From: JAZSMJ01 sp045535815
GTDB lineage: Bacteria > Bacillota > Clostridia > Oscillospirales > CAG-272
Direction of reading: 5' to 3'
DNA: 57,464 bases
NCBI GenBank assembly: GCA_045535815.1
Contig: JAZSMJ010000018.1
Span: forward strand, 1-57,464
Shown piece by piece: positions 44,703-53,167 of this stretch (its first letter is position 1; every line of letters begins with the position of its first letter). A program made the translations under genes and the position numbers. The notes beneath the pieces are model-generated. The model worked only from the letters and a program-made list of their open reading frames with translations, was not told where the DNA came from and searched no databases.

Positions 44703-45626
44703 TCAGATTTTTTCTATTATTCTGAGCTTTGCGCTTCTTGAGCGCGGATTGCGATTCCGCTCATCTTCCCCAGCGATGAGCGGTTTGCGGGTAACAAGCC
44801 TTACCACGGGCTTGTTACCGCATACGCAGACCGGAAAATCCGGCGGGCAGGTACAGCCCGATGCAAGACTCGCGAAAGCTTGCTTGACTATCCTGTCCTC
44901 GAGCGAGTGGAAGGTTATTACCGCTAACCTTCCGGTGCTCTTTAAATTTTCAACAACAGCACGAATCGTTGGCTCGATTATCTCGAGCTCGTGATTTACT
45001 TCTATCCTGATCGCCTGGAAGGTGCGCTTTGCCGGATGATGTCCGCCCTCGCGGAATTTCGCCGGTATTGCGCTTTTGATCAACTCCGCAAGCTCAAGAG
45101 TAGTTTCTATGGGAGCCTTTGCTCTTGCTTCCACTATTTTCTGAGCTATGCGTGATGAAAACTTTTCTTCACCGTAGCGATAGATAACTTGGGTTAATTC
45201 TTCCTTCGTATAACCGTTGACCACTTCGTATGCACTGAGCATAGACTCCTGATTCATTCTCATATCAAGCGGTGCGTCCTGATTATACGAAAAGCCTCTC
45301 TCAGCGGTATCAAGCTGATGCGATGAAACGCCGAGGTCTATAAGCGCTCCGTCGAGCGCCGTGCCGAAGAATATCTTTTCGGCATTGACGAAATTGTCAT
45401 GCACGTATTTAACTCTGTCCCCGTATTTTGAAAGTCTTTCCTTTACTGCCCTTATGGCATCGGGGTCCTGGTCTATTGCAATAAGTCTGCCACCTGCTTT
45501 AAGTATAGCCTCGGAGTGTCCTCCTCCGCCTGCAGTACAGTCTGCATACAATCCGTCCTTTTTTATATCGAGTCCGTTTATGCACTCACTGAGCATTACC
45601 GGCTCGTGTGAAAATTCAATACTCAT
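44703..45626 (-). CDS. rsmH: 16S rRNA (cytosine(1402)-N4)-methyltransferase RsmH
   Basis: A 307-residue SAM-dependent methyltransferase that modifies C1402 in the ribosomal P site. Diagnostic segments: HEPVMLSECINGL, DCTAGGGGHSEAIL (SAM loop), DLGVSSHQLD, ERGFSYNQDAPLDMRM, HHPAKRTFQAIRIEVN, and ITFHSLEDRIVK. It begins two bases after the mraZ stop and is the second gene of the division cluster. Confidence 0.96.
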   Translation of the reverse strand: MSIEFSHEPVMLSECINGLDIKKDGLYADCTAGGGGHSEAILKAGGRLIAIDQDPDAIRAVKERLSKYGDRVKYVHDNFVNAEKIFFGTALDGALIDLGVSSHQLDTAERGFSYNQDAPLDMRMNQESMLSAYEVVNGYTKEELTQVIYRYGEEKFSSRIAQKIVEARAKAPIETTLELAELIKSAIPAKFREGGHHPAKRTFQAIRIEVNHELEIIEPTIRAVVENLKSTGRLAVITFHSLEDRIVKQAFASLASGCTCPPDFPVCVCGNKPVVRLVTRKPLIAGEDERNRNPRSRSAKLRIIEKI

Positions 45627-45628
45627 TT

Positions 45629-46048
45629 TTAAAATCCGAGGGCGATAAGCGTCTGTGCCATATCTTCTGTATCAGCGCTTTCCATTTCAGCGTTATACAG
45701 CGCCTCGTTCCATATTTCGCAATGATCTCCGTTTCCTATAACGATCGCACTGCCCTCAAGCTCTGCATATTCCTTTAAGTTCTGAGGAATAAGCACTCTT
45801 CCCTGCGAATCGGGCTGAGAGTCAACTGCGGAGGAATAGATAAAACGCTTTACCTTTCTCGCCTGTATCTCGGGAAGCGCCTCAAGCTTTTCCGTAAAGG
45901 AATTCCAGGCATCCATCGGATATACAGCTATGCACTTGTCAATGCTTTTTATCATTACGACGGTTTCGCCAAGCTGTTCACGGAGCTTTGCCGGTAAAAA
46001 CATACGGCTTTTAGCGTCGATATTATGTTTGTATTCGCCTGATAACAT
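45629..46048 (-). CDS. mraZ: Transcriptional regulator MraZ
   Basis: A 139-residue protein made of two AbrB-like (SpoVT/MraZ) swapped-hairpin domains, with the family motif YKHNIDAKSRMFLPAKLRE in the first and VDSQPDSQGRVLIPQNLKEY in the second. MraZ forms rings that bind repeated sites in front of its own gene and controls the division cluster. Three 10-base-spaced repeats are present at 46079-46104. GAGAGGAGCG precedes the ATG. Confidence 0.97.
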   Translation of the reverse strand: MLSGEYKHNIDAKSRMFLPAKLREQLGETVVMIKSIDKCIAVYPMDAWNSFTEKLEALPEIQARKVKRFIYSSAVDSQPDSQGRVLIPQNLKEYAELEGSAIVIGNGDHCEIWNEALYNAEMESADTEDMAQTLIALGF

Positions 46049-46078
46049 TATTTACCAACGCTCCTCTCTCGTGAAATT

Positions 46079-46104
46079 CACCATAGTGCACCACTTGTCA
46101 CCAC
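46079..46104 (-). promoter_or_regulatory. Three MraZ-box-like direct repeats
   Basis: On the minus strand GTGGTG (46099-46104), GTGGTG (46089-46094) and ATGGTG (46079-46084) recur with an exact 10-base period. They begin about at the predicted transcription start. Known MraZ operators are short TGG-containing repeats spaced about one helical turn apart, so autoregulation fits. Confidence 0.75.
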
Positions 46105-46112
46105 TTAACTAT

Positions 46113-46141
46113 ATTATAAACTCGATTTTGTTAGATTTCAA
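46113..46141 (-). promoter_or_regulatory. Promoter of the division/cell-wall cluster
   Basis: TTGAAA (46136-46141), 17 bases, TATAAT (46113-46118) on the minus strand, directly upstream of the MraZ repeats. Confidence 0.85.
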
Positions 46142-46215
46142 GTGGTTTACTGTCTCAGACTAAAAAAAATATTATATTTTTTACCGCAATCGAAAATTTG
46201 TTCGGTATAATCAAA

Positions 46216-46254
46216 ATAAAAAAAGAACAAAATACAAATTCTGTTCTTTTTTGT
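46216..46254 (-). terminator. Terminator after coaD
   Basis: Stem aaaaaagaaca / tgttctttttt, T-rich on both sides. It separates the uvrC-rsmD-coaD unit from the mraZ promoter. Confidence 0.8.
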
Positions 46255-46315
46255 CATATATTGACTTTTTTTACATATAAAACCGGACGGTAAATTATGC
46301 GGATTGACCACACCT

Positions 46316-46795
46316 TCAGCGGTCTTTTTTTGCCTCTATAAACGCCTCTACCGCATCGGTAACGTAACCGCTCAAGGATTTGGAATATTTTATTCTTTCC
46401 CTTACGACAGACGAGCTGATAAAGCCGTACTGACTGTCTGCAGGTAAAAGCACCGTTTCAACGTCGGGATCAACGTTTTTGTTTATCTGTGCAAGCCAGT
46501 TCTCGTAGTCAAAGTCGGCAACGTTTCTGACGCCCTTGACTATAAAGTCAATTCCGTTTTCAGAAACGTAATCCATCAGAAATCCGTCCGAGATATCGGC
46601 TCTGCATCCGGGTATTTCGGAGCAGACAAGGTTTAGCATATCGAAACGGTCCGCAGAGGAAAACATATACTTTTTTTCGCAGTTCTCAAATGCGCAAACA
46701 ACAACCTCATCAAAGATCTTGGCAGCCTTTTTTATAAGCTCTGCGTGTCCTTTCGTAACCGGGTCAAAGCTGCCCGGGATCAAAACCCTTGACAT
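46316..46795 (-). CDS. coaD: Pantetheine-phosphate adenylyltransferase
   Basis: A 159-residue cytoplasmic enzyme of coenzyme A synthesis (step four: 4'-phosphopantetheine plus ATP to dephospho-CoA). The nucleotidyltransferase motif GSFDPVTKGH is at residues 8-17, followed by VKGVRNVADFDYE and the C-terminal SSSVVRE motif. Length is normal. It starts one base after the rsmD stop codon, the common rsmD-coaD pairing in Firmicutes. Confidence 0.97.
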   Translation of the reverse strand: MSRVLIPGSFDPVTKGHAELIKKAAKIFDEVVVCAFENCEKKYMFSSADRFDMLNLVCSEIPGCRADISDGFLMDYVSENGIDFIVKGVRNVADFDYENWLAQINKNVDPDVETVLLPADSQYGFISSSVVRERIKYSKSLSGYVTDAVEAFIEAKKDR

Positions 46796-46796
46796 T

Positions 46797-47351
46797 TTAT
46801 TCCGCCTCTTTTCTCACGTAAAGCGTAACGAACGCCTTACCGTATCTTGCGTGCTTTGCAATTTCAAAGCCTTCTATTTCAAAGACCTCGTCATTTCCTG
46901 CCTCGCATATTATCATTCCGTGATCCGATATCATACCTGCATCGCGCAGCTTTGTCGCCGCTTCAAAAGCAGTGCCGTCTGCATAGGGCGGATCTATGAA
47001 AACTATATCAAATTTTATCTTTCCTGCGTTGCCCTTGATATAGCTGAATGCATCGGTATTGAGAACAAGACTGTTTTCAAAAAGCCTTGCTTTTTTCAGA
47101 TTCGCCTTGATAATATTTGCCGCATCTACGTTCTTATCAATAAAAACGGCTTTCTCTGCACCTCTGCTGAGTGCCTCTATACCAAGCTGACCCGATCCTG
47201 CAAAAAGATCGAGCACACATCTGCCCTCTATATCGAACTGGATCATTGAGAAAATAGCTTCTTTGGCCATATCAGAAGTCGGTCTGGTAAGCTCTCCCTC
47301 AAGAGTCTCAAGTCTCATTCCTCTTGCGCTTCCGGTAATAATTCTCGGCAT
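46797..47351 (-). CDS. rsmD: 16S rRNA (guanine(966)-N2)-methyltransferase RsmD
   Basis: A 184-residue SAM-dependent methyltransferase. It has MPRIITGSARGMRLE at the start, RPTSDMAKEAIFSMI, the SAM-binding DLFAGSGQLGIEALSRGA and the catalytic DPPY of DIVFIDPPYADG. It methylates G966 of 16S rRNA. GGAGGATATATT precedes the ATG. It is tightly linked to coaD and follows uvrC by 18 bases. Confidence 0.95.
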   Translation of the reverse strand: MPRIITGSARGMRLETLEGELTRPTSDMAKEAIFSMIQFDIEGRCVLDLFAGSGQLGIEALSRGAEKAVFIDKNVDAANIIKANLKKARLFENSLVLNTDAFSYIKGNAGKIKFDIVFIDPPYADGTAFEAATKLRDAGMISDHGMIICEAGNDEVFEIEGFEIAKHARYGKAFVTLYVRKEAE

Positions 47352-47369
47352 AATATATCCTCCGCTTTT

Positions 47370-49196
47370 TTAATCGTTTTTATTTTCAGAGTGGAAATAT
47401 CCGTAGACCTTTTCTGCATTTGCCTGTGATATTCCCTTTGCTTGTGTAATCTCTTCAACACTTGCATTTTTAAGATAGGCAAGCGTTCCGAAATGCGAAA
47501 GCCACGCCTTCGCCTTTGACGGTCCTATACCGTCTATCGCCTCAAGCGAGGAGCGCTTGAGCGTTTTGCGCTTTGCATTCGTCATTCTCGAAAGGGTGTA
47601 TCTGTGCACCTCTTCCTGTATCTTATATATCAGAGTAAACACCGCTTTATCTCTCGCAATGCTTATCTCTCCGTCCTCCGATACGAGCGCACGGGTCTTA
47701 TGATAGTCGTCTTTAACCATTCCGAATACCGGAATGTCAGCTCCAAGCTCGTCAAAAAGCTCCTTTATAACACCAAGATGCCCTCTTCCGCCGTCAAGAA
47801 GCAAAAGATCGGGAAGGGCGTCCTCTGCCGCATGCGAAAGCCTGCGTCTGATAGCCTCACGCATAGACGCATAGTCGTCAGTTTTGCCCTTTGTTTCTCT
47901 TATCTTATAGGTGCGGTATCCGCTCTTTTTAAACTTACCGTTTTCACAAAGAATAAGCCCTGCGGTAATATGCTCGCTTCCGTAGTTTGAAATATCGATA
48001 GCCTCGATCTTCTCAGGCAGCACCTCAAGCGAGAGCATATCGGCAAGCTTTACAAGCGTGCGGTTATCCTTCTCACTTTCCGCATCATACGCCGCAGCGT
48101 GCTGACGGGCGTTATCGTATACCATATCGCACAGCGCCTTACCGTCACCTCGCACCGGTCTTTTAACCTTTACGCCATGACCCGAGATCTCACTCAATAC
48201 CTCCGACAAAGCATCCTCTTCTATCGGAAGCTCTCCTATCATGATGCTCTTTGGAATATATTCACGCTTTGCATAAAGCTCTGCCAAAAACGACAGTATT
48301 CCGTCGGAGTCAATTATACGCTCAGACGAGAATATCTCAGTAAAGCTGTCAATAACGCATCCGCTTCTGACAAAATAGATGGCTATACAGCTTGATATTT
48401 CGCCCTCGTACAGAGCAATGATATCATGCTCCGCTGACGGCGGCCCTACCACTCTGTGCTTCTGCCACAGCTTGTCGATGGATTGCAGTCTGTCTCTGTA
48501 AAGTGCGGCAGCCTCAAACATAAGATTTTCCGAGGCGTGCATCATATCCGCCTCAAGCTTTTTCTTGGTTTCCGAAAAATTGCCCCTCAAAAAAGTTATG
48601 ACTGATTTGAAGGTCTCTTTATATTCTTCGGGCGAGAGCTTTCCCGAGCAGGGTGCGCTGCACTGACCTATCTGATGATAAAGGCAAGGACGCTCTTTCC
48701 CTATATCCCTCGGAAACTCCTTTTTACACTGCTGAACTCCAAAAACCTTCTGTGCCGTTTTGACTATAGAATAGGCATCACCCATTCCGGTATAGGGGCC
48801 GAAGTATTTTGCACCGTCATCAAGTCTTTTTCTGGTAACGGTTATCTGCGGATAGTCCCTGTTTACCGAAATTTTGATATACGGGTAGGATCTCGAATCC
48901 TTGAGCAGAATATTGTATTTCGGCAAATAAAGCTTTATAAGCTTATTTTCGAGCGACAGAGCCTCCATCTCGGTGGTTGTGACCATATAATCGAAGCTGT
49001 CGGCATTTCTTACCATATTGGCAGTTTTCAAGCCATGCTTTGACGCCGGATTGAAATACTGCGATACACGGTTTTTAAGCGCTCTTGACTTGCCTACGTA
49101 TATAACCTTTCCCTCTTTGTTTTTAATTATATAAACTCCGGGAGAAAGCGGAAGCAAAAGAGCTTTTTCAAACAGTATCTGTTTCTTATCTTCCAT
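47370..49196 (-). CDS. uvrC: Excinuclease ABC subunit UvrC
   Basis: A 608-residue repair nuclease that makes both incisions around lesions bound by UvrAB. Domains: GIY-YIG nuclease at about 18-100 (GVYIIKNKEGKVIYVGKSRA), Cys-rich region (CKKEFPRDIGKERPCLYHQI), UVR motif near 205-240, RNase H-like endonuclease (IDISNYGSEHITAG, LLLDGGRGHLGV) and tandem HhH at the C-terminus (SSLEAIDGIGPSKAKAWLSH). I place the start at 49196 (MEDKKQIL) because the 25 codons upstream lie inside a terminator hairpin. Its AGGT ribosome binding site is weak. Confidence 0.95.
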   Translation of the reverse strand: MEDKKQILFEKALLLPLSPGVYIIKNKEGKVIYVGKSRALKNRVSQYFNPASKHGLKTANMVRNADSFDYMVTTTEMEALSLENKLIKLYLPKYNILLKDSRSYPYIKISVNRDYPQITVTRKRLDDGAKYFGPYTGMGDAYSIVKTAQKVFGVQQCKKEFPRDIGKERPCLYHQIGQCSAPCSGKLSPEEYKETFKSVITFLRGNFSETKKKLEADMMHASENLMFEAAALYRDRLQSIDKLWQKHRVVGPPSAEHDIIALYEGEISSCIAIYFVRSGCVIDSFTEIFSSERIIDSDGILSFLAELYAKREYIPKSIMIGELPIEEDALSEVLSEISGHGVKVKRPVRGDGKALCDMVYDNARQHAAAYDAESEKDNRTLVKLADMLSLEVLPEKIEAIDISNYGSEHITAGLILCENGKFKKSGYRTYKIRETKGKTDDYASMREAIRRRLSHAAEDALPDLLLLDGGRGHLGVIKELFDELGADIPVFGMVKDDYHKTRALVSEDGEISIARDKAVFTLIYKIQEEVHRYTLSRMTNAKRKTLKRSSLEAIDGIGPSKAKAWLSHFGTLAYLKNASVEEITQAKGISQANAEKVYGYFHSENKND

Positions 49197-49205
49197 ATCA
49201 ATACC

Positions 49206-49242
49206 TAAAAAGAGCAGACTTCCGTAACAGGCTGTCTGCTCT
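49206..49242 (-). terminator. Terminator of ptsH, abutting uvrC
   Basis: Stem AGAGCAGAC / GTCTGCTCT followed by TTTTT on the minus strand. It ends about ten bases before the uvrC start codon, so uvrC depends on read-through or on a promoter I did not find. Confidence 0.8.
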
Positions 49243-49312
49243 ATCTTTGCGTTTCTACGCTGCGTTTTCACGCTTTGTTTCGGATCTTTACCTTGGCAAA
49301 TATCCGCTTTAA

Positions 49313-49576
49313 TTATTCGCTGAATCCTGTGTCAACAAGAGTCGCAATACCCTCAAGAGCTTCTGCTTCATCGGGTCCGTCTGCGATCAGCGTTATGGTC
49401 ATTCCTTTTACTATTCCGAGAGAAAGCACACCCAGCAGACTCTTCGCATTAACGCGGCGGTCGTCCTTCTCCACCCAAATTGAGCACTTATACGAGTTAG
49501 CCTTCTGAATAAAGAAAGTTGCCGGTCTTGCGTGCAGTCCTACGTTATTTTGTATGGTAATATTACGGGATATCAT
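49313..49576 (-). CDS. ptsH: Phosphocarrier protein HPr
   Basis: An 87-residue protein of the sugar phosphotransferase system. The active-site His is in NNVGLHARPAT (position 16) and the regulatory Ser lies in NAKSLLGVLSLG near position 47, the site phosphorylated by HPr kinase in Firmicutes. It carries phosphate from enzyme I to sugar-specific EIIA proteins and, Ser-phosphorylated, works with CcpA in catabolite repression. ptsI is not adjacent. It has its own promoter and terminator. Confidence 0.95.
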   Translation of the reverse strand: MISRNITIQNNVGLHARPATFFIQKANSYKCSIWVEKDDRRVNAKSLLGVLSLGIVKGMTITLIADGPDEAEALEGIATLVDTGFSE

Positions 49577-49619
49577 ACTGCTTTTTCTGCTCCTATCATT
49601 ATAATGAACTATTATCTAG

Positions 49620-49648
49620 ATTATAACAAACTTTTCTAATAAAATCAA
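49620..49648 (-). promoter_or_regulatory. Promoter of ptsH
   Basis: TTGATT (49643-49648), 17 bases, TATAAT (49620-49625) on the minus strand, 44 bases before the start codon. Confidence 0.75.
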
Positions 49649-49698
49649 GTCTTTTTTTATTTTCCTTATAATCTTCAACATTTTTTACAACTAAAAGG

Positions 49699-50187
49699 TC
49701 AGTTTACTACCTCAACATCAGTTATTAGCACAAGAACCTTGACCTGTTTGCTGTTAATCTCCATCTCTTTGCCCGGGGCAACGAACTGAGTTCCGCCTAT
49801 CATAAAGCCGTCATCGGTAAGCGTTCCTACGCAGGTAAGCACTCCGGTAGCATCCACCGCATAGTCGCTGTAGACCACAACTGCCTCACCCTTACTGTTT
49901 TCGGATACTATAGCGGCAGGGGTCGTGCTCTTTGAAGTAAGAACTCCGAGCTCAACTCCGTTCTGTGTCCAGTAGAACGTATCGCCTGTAATCAGCGCAT
50001 CGGCTGACGATTGCTTGATGTCTCTTACGATAAACGACACCTCGGCAGTATCTGTATTTGACTTAACGCCTATTCTGTCCGCTACGTTATATCTGAGCGC
50101 AATACCGACTATGCAGGCAATAACAGCTATAACTATAAGAAAATCTATTATATTAAATCTTATCTTTCTTTCTTTTTTCTCTGCCAT
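49699..50187 (-). CDS. DUF4330 family membrane protein
   Basis: A 162-residue protein with a basic start (EKKERKIRFNIIDFL), one membrane helix at about residues 14-32 and an external beta-rich domain (AEVSFIVRDIKQSSADALIT, GDTFYWTQNGVELGVL). It belongs to the DUF4330 family, function unknown. It is a paralogue of the next gene upstream (same KIRFN-type start, helix, and external-domain layout). It is last in a unit with that paralogue and the O-antigen-ligase-type gene, so a part in surface polysaccharide assembly is possible. Confidence 0.78.
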   Translation of the reverse strand: MAEKKERKIRFNIIDFLIVIAVIACIVGIALRYNVADRIGVKSNTDTAEVSFIVRDIKQSSADALITGDTFYWTQNGVELGVLTSKSTTPAAIVSENSKGEAVVVYSDYAVDATGVLTCVGTLTDDGFMIGGTQFVAPGKEMEINSKQVKVLVLITDVEVVN

Positions 50188-50188
50188 A

Positions 50189-50692
50189 TCAGTTTACCTC
50201 ACTTAAAGCGATGCAGTAGCTCTCACCTGTAAAATTGGGAACTCTGAAGCAAACGTTCTTTCCAACGTATATATCATATCCGCCTATCGAATAAAGGCTT
50301 CCTGCAAGGGTTGACTGAGCACGCACCGTAACGACAACGTCCATATATCCGTCAAGCACCGTTCTTACTTCCTTGCCGGTCTCGTGGTCGACTCCGGTAT
50401 ATATGCAATCGGAATAAACAACGTTTACAACCTCTCCTATAGGATATCTTGCAACGGTATCGGTAACCTTATCGCCTATATTGATCTTCCATTTAAAGGA
50501 ATCGGGTATCTGCGTTACCTCGATCTCGTAAACTATCTCCTTCTGTTCGACCTCAGACACAACGCTGACGTCGCTCGAGAAAAAGATATATCCAAGCGCC
50601 GCACCTGCAATCAATATTATCAGAATCAGTATAGCATCAACAAAGTTGAATCTGAATTTCTGCTGACCTTGACTTGTTTTTTTATTTCTCAT
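50189..50692 (-). CDS. DUF4330 family membrane protein (paralogue)
   Basis: A 167-residue protein with a basic start (NKKTSQGQQKFRFNFVDAIL), one membrane helix at about 18-38 and an external domain (KEIVYEIEVTQIPDSFKWKI, GDKVTDTVARYPIGEVVNVV). It is more diverged than its downstream partner at 49699, whose ATG lies one base after this stop codon, so the two are translated together. The upstream ligase gene ends 31 bases away. No function is known. Confidence 0.75.
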   Translation of the reverse strand: MRNKKTSQGQQKFRFNFVDAILILIILIAGAALGYIFFSSDVSVVSEVEQKEIVYEIEVTQIPDSFKWKINIGDKVTDTVARYPIGEVVNVVYSDCIYTGVDHETGKEVRTVLDGYMDVVVTVRAQSTLAGSLYSIGGYDIYVGKNVCFRVPNFTGESYCIALSEVN

Positions 50693-50723
50693 AACTTATA
50701 GTCTCCTCAGATTTGAGTTGTGA

Positions 50724-52658
50724 TCACTTATTTATCGGTATGTCTATATACGTACCGAGATCGATCTCGTTTTCACGCTCTCCCGCAAGAGATACACGTC
50801 TTACTGCGGTCATAAGACCGATCATAAGCCAAAACATCAAAAAGATACGGTAATTATACCATATATAGTCGGTTGCGCCTTGCAGCAATACTGCCGCAAT
50901 TCCGGAGAATCCCGCAGCACAAAGCAGCTTATCCTTGCTTGATTTTCCCTTGCTGTAAAACGAGAACTGGCTGATAGCAAATATAAATATCACCGCAAGG
51001 AATGCCAAAAGACCGAAGACACCAAGCTCTATCATTATCTGAAGATAGAGGCTGTGGCTGTGTGGAGCACTTTCAATACCTGCAAGCGTATACTGCGGAT
51101 ATGCTATGGTAAACGTTCCCGTTCCCGAGCCAAGACCGCCGTAGAAGAAGTCTCTTATCATCTTCACAGATGCCTCCCATATGTGTATACGGTATGCAGT
51201 GGACGAATCGGCAAGGTTGCCTATGCTTGCAAATCTGTTGATTATGCTCTGAGGCAAGACGAAGGGTAAAAACGGAACGGAAAACAGTCCGATAACCATA
51301 AGAATCATGGTTTTTCTGCTGCATATCAGCAAAAATACAAGCATTCCGAAAATAAATCCAAGCCAGGCACCTCTTGACCAGGTAAGAACAAGACAAAGCG
51401 CAGAGACAGCGAACATAACGAAGGAAGCGAATTTTCCCGAAGCTTTTTTCGCAAGAAATACTCCCGACATAGCTATGGGGATAACCATCAGCAGATATTC
51501 GGCAAGAACGTTGGGATTACCAAAGGTGGAAACTACCCTTCCGCTTATATCGCCGAACATCTCCTCATCCTGCCAAAGAGTCGAGGCTATACCTGTAAGA
51601 TATTCCATTATGCCGTATGCCGACACAATTAATGATGAAACCGCAACTGCACCGATTGCGCATTTTATATACTTTTCGCTTCTTAACAGATTGACTACAA
51701 GGAAATAGCCGAGCATAAAGCAGATGTACAGCGCCGCCGGCTTTATACTGACTGACGGAGATACCGAGAAAACTCCTCCGAAAAATACAAGCGTCATAAA
51801 GAATATGACGAATCCGTCCATAAGCTCAAGCTTAACGGTACGTTTCCCTCTCATCAGCTTGATGAAATAGCTGATAAACACAAGCACTATAAGCCCTGCA
51901 ATAAGCATGGTCGGCAAGAACGGAAGTCCGGCTAGTATAATAACGACTCCGCTTTCCGGCACGGACAGAACCATATAAACGCCTATAACAAAAGCAAGTC
52001 CGAGCACTATATAAAGAGGAGATACAAAATAACTGAGGATGCCGAGCAGCATACCGAGTATAAACGCTACGTAAGTACGGCCGTATCTTCTCTCCGATGT
52101 CTCAACGGTGCTTTTCTTTATTCCAAGACCGCCAAATACGATAAGATTTACCGCAGCACTTTGGCATATCGCCATCGACAGCGTTTTATCGGAAAACAGC
52201 GCAGGTACTGCACCAAGAACTGCGGCAACACCGAATATAAAGGTTGATATCGGTATATCGCTTTTCAGTGCGTACCTTCCTATAATATATGCAACAGCAG
52301 AATAAAGGCCAAATGAAATAAGAAATATTCCGTAAACCTTTATAGGATAGCACAGAAGATGCTTTACCTTTTTGTTTATCAGATTTATAATAAGACTTTT
52401 GTCAATGCTTCTCTGAATAAATCTTTTGAGGGGTATTATTATGCGTCTTTTTATATTCAGCTTATCACGCAAAAAGCCGAAAAAGCCTTTCCCGACTGCT
52501 TCATCCATATCATCGTATCCGGTAAATAGCTTACCTGTCATGCTTTTAGCTAAAGAATTATATATGAAATCCGCAAATGAGGTAATTACGAAAATAATAA
52601 AGCTTTCCCTTATCCACTTTTTAATAAGGTTTTCCTTTTTCGGAGCCTTCGTGCTCAT
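50724..52658 (-). CDS. O-antigen ligase/polymerase family membrane protein (Wzy/WaaL-like)
   Basis: A 644-residue polytopic protein. The first 100 residues are cytoplasmic and basic; about twelve membrane helices follow, with a large external loop around FGDISGRVVSTFGNPNVLAE and the family landmarks TWSRGAWLGFIFG and PHSHSLYLQIMIELGVFGLL. Such enzymes polymerise or transfer lipid-linked oligosaccharides on the outer face of the membrane; in a Gram-positive this could serve capsule, teichoic-type polymer or glycoprotein assembly. Long cytoplasmic N-terminus is unusual. It heads a unit with two DUF4330 genes. GGGAGG lies 11 bases before the ATG. Confidence 0.82.
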   Translation of the reverse strand: MSTKAPKKENLIKKWIRESFIIFVITSFADFIYNSLAKSMTGKLFTGYDDMDEAVGKGFFGFLRDKLNIKRRIIIPLKRFIQRSIDKSLIINLINKKVKHLLCYPIKVYGIFLISFGLYSAVAYIIGRYALKSDIPISTFIFGVAAVLGAVPALFSDKTLSMAICQSAAVNLIVFGGLGIKKSTVETSERRYGRTYVAFILGMLLGILSYFVSPLYIVLGLAFVIGVYMVLSVPESGVVIILAGLPFLPTMLIAGLIVLVFISYFIKLMRGKRTVKLELMDGFVIFFMTLVFFGGVFSVSPSVSIKPAALYICFMLGYFLVVNLLRSEKYIKCAIGAVAVSSLIVSAYGIMEYLTGIASTLWQDEEMFGDISGRVVSTFGNPNVLAEYLLMVIPIAMSGVFLAKKASGKFASFVMFAVSALCLVLTWSRGAWLGFIFGMLVFLLICSRKTMILMVIGLFSVPFLPFVLPQSIINRFASIGNLADSSTAYRIHIWEASVKMIRDFFYGGLGSGTGTFTIAYPQYTLAGIESAPHSHSLYLQIMIELGVFGLLAFLAVIFIFAISQFSFYSKGKSSKDKLLCAAGFSGIAAVLLQGATDYIWYNYRIFLMFWLMIGLMTAVRRVSLAGERENEIDLGTYIDIPINK

Positions 52659-52703
52659 TTACAATACCGCCTCCCTTCGCATCATTTATCTACCTTAAAC
52701 TTT

Positions 52704-52733
52704 ATTATAACACACCAATACAGTTATTTTCAA
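52704..52733 (-). promoter_or_regulatory. Promoter of the O-antigen-ligase/DUF4330 unit
   Basis: TTGAAA (52728-52733), 18 bases, TATAAT (52704-52709) on the minus strand. Confidence 0.75.
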
Positions 52734-52937
52734 GTATTTTAACCATTTTTATACATTTACGGTTATAAGGCAGACTTTTGCGAGAACACTTTTTTCGATT
52801 ATACGAATAAAAAAAGCAAAAAATACGCATTATAAAATCAGCGGACAAAACACACCGTGCGTTTTTTTAACGTCCGCATTTGCCATTTATTCTGTTCCGA
52901 AAACATCACAAGCCGAGCCGGCAGGAGGATTTTTACA

Positions 52938-53120
52938 ATGACCGATAACAACTGTAGCACAAACGCAAACCGTTCTATCGAATGTACCGTTAATCAGTGT
53001 AAGCATCACTGCGACAGTGAAAACTATTGCACACTCTCTAAAATAAGAGTGGTAACTCACGAAGCAAATCCCACAGAAGACAAGTGCACGGACTGCCAGT
53101 CGTTCGTTCTTAAAAGCTGA
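52938..53120 (+). CDS. DUF1540 domain Cys-rich small protein
   Basis: A 60-residue protein with the DUF1540 pattern: IECTVNQCKHHC, CTLSKIRV and a final CTDCQSF, a total of eight Cys and several His, suggesting bound metal (zinc or an iron-sulfur site). These proteins are common in clostridia and have no established function. The ATG follows AGGAGG by seven bases; the frame extends upstream without a start signal. Upstream (about 52840-52875) GCGGAC and GTCCGC arms can form a long hairpin in the leader. The gene is followed by a strong terminator. Confidence 0.82.
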   Translation: MTDNNCSTNANRSIECTVNQCKHHCDSENYCTLSKIRVVTHEANPTEDKCTDCQSFVLKS

Positions 53121-53132
53121 ATTACTGCAGTC

Positions 53133-53166
53133 AAAACGGGCTTTCCGATATGGAAAGCCCGTTTCA
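53133..53166. terminator. Bidirectional terminator between DUF1540 and ThuA-like genes
   Basis: Stem aaacgggctttcc / ggaaagcccgttt with a five-base loop; both genes converge on it. Confidence 0.92.
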
Positions 53167-53167
53167 T

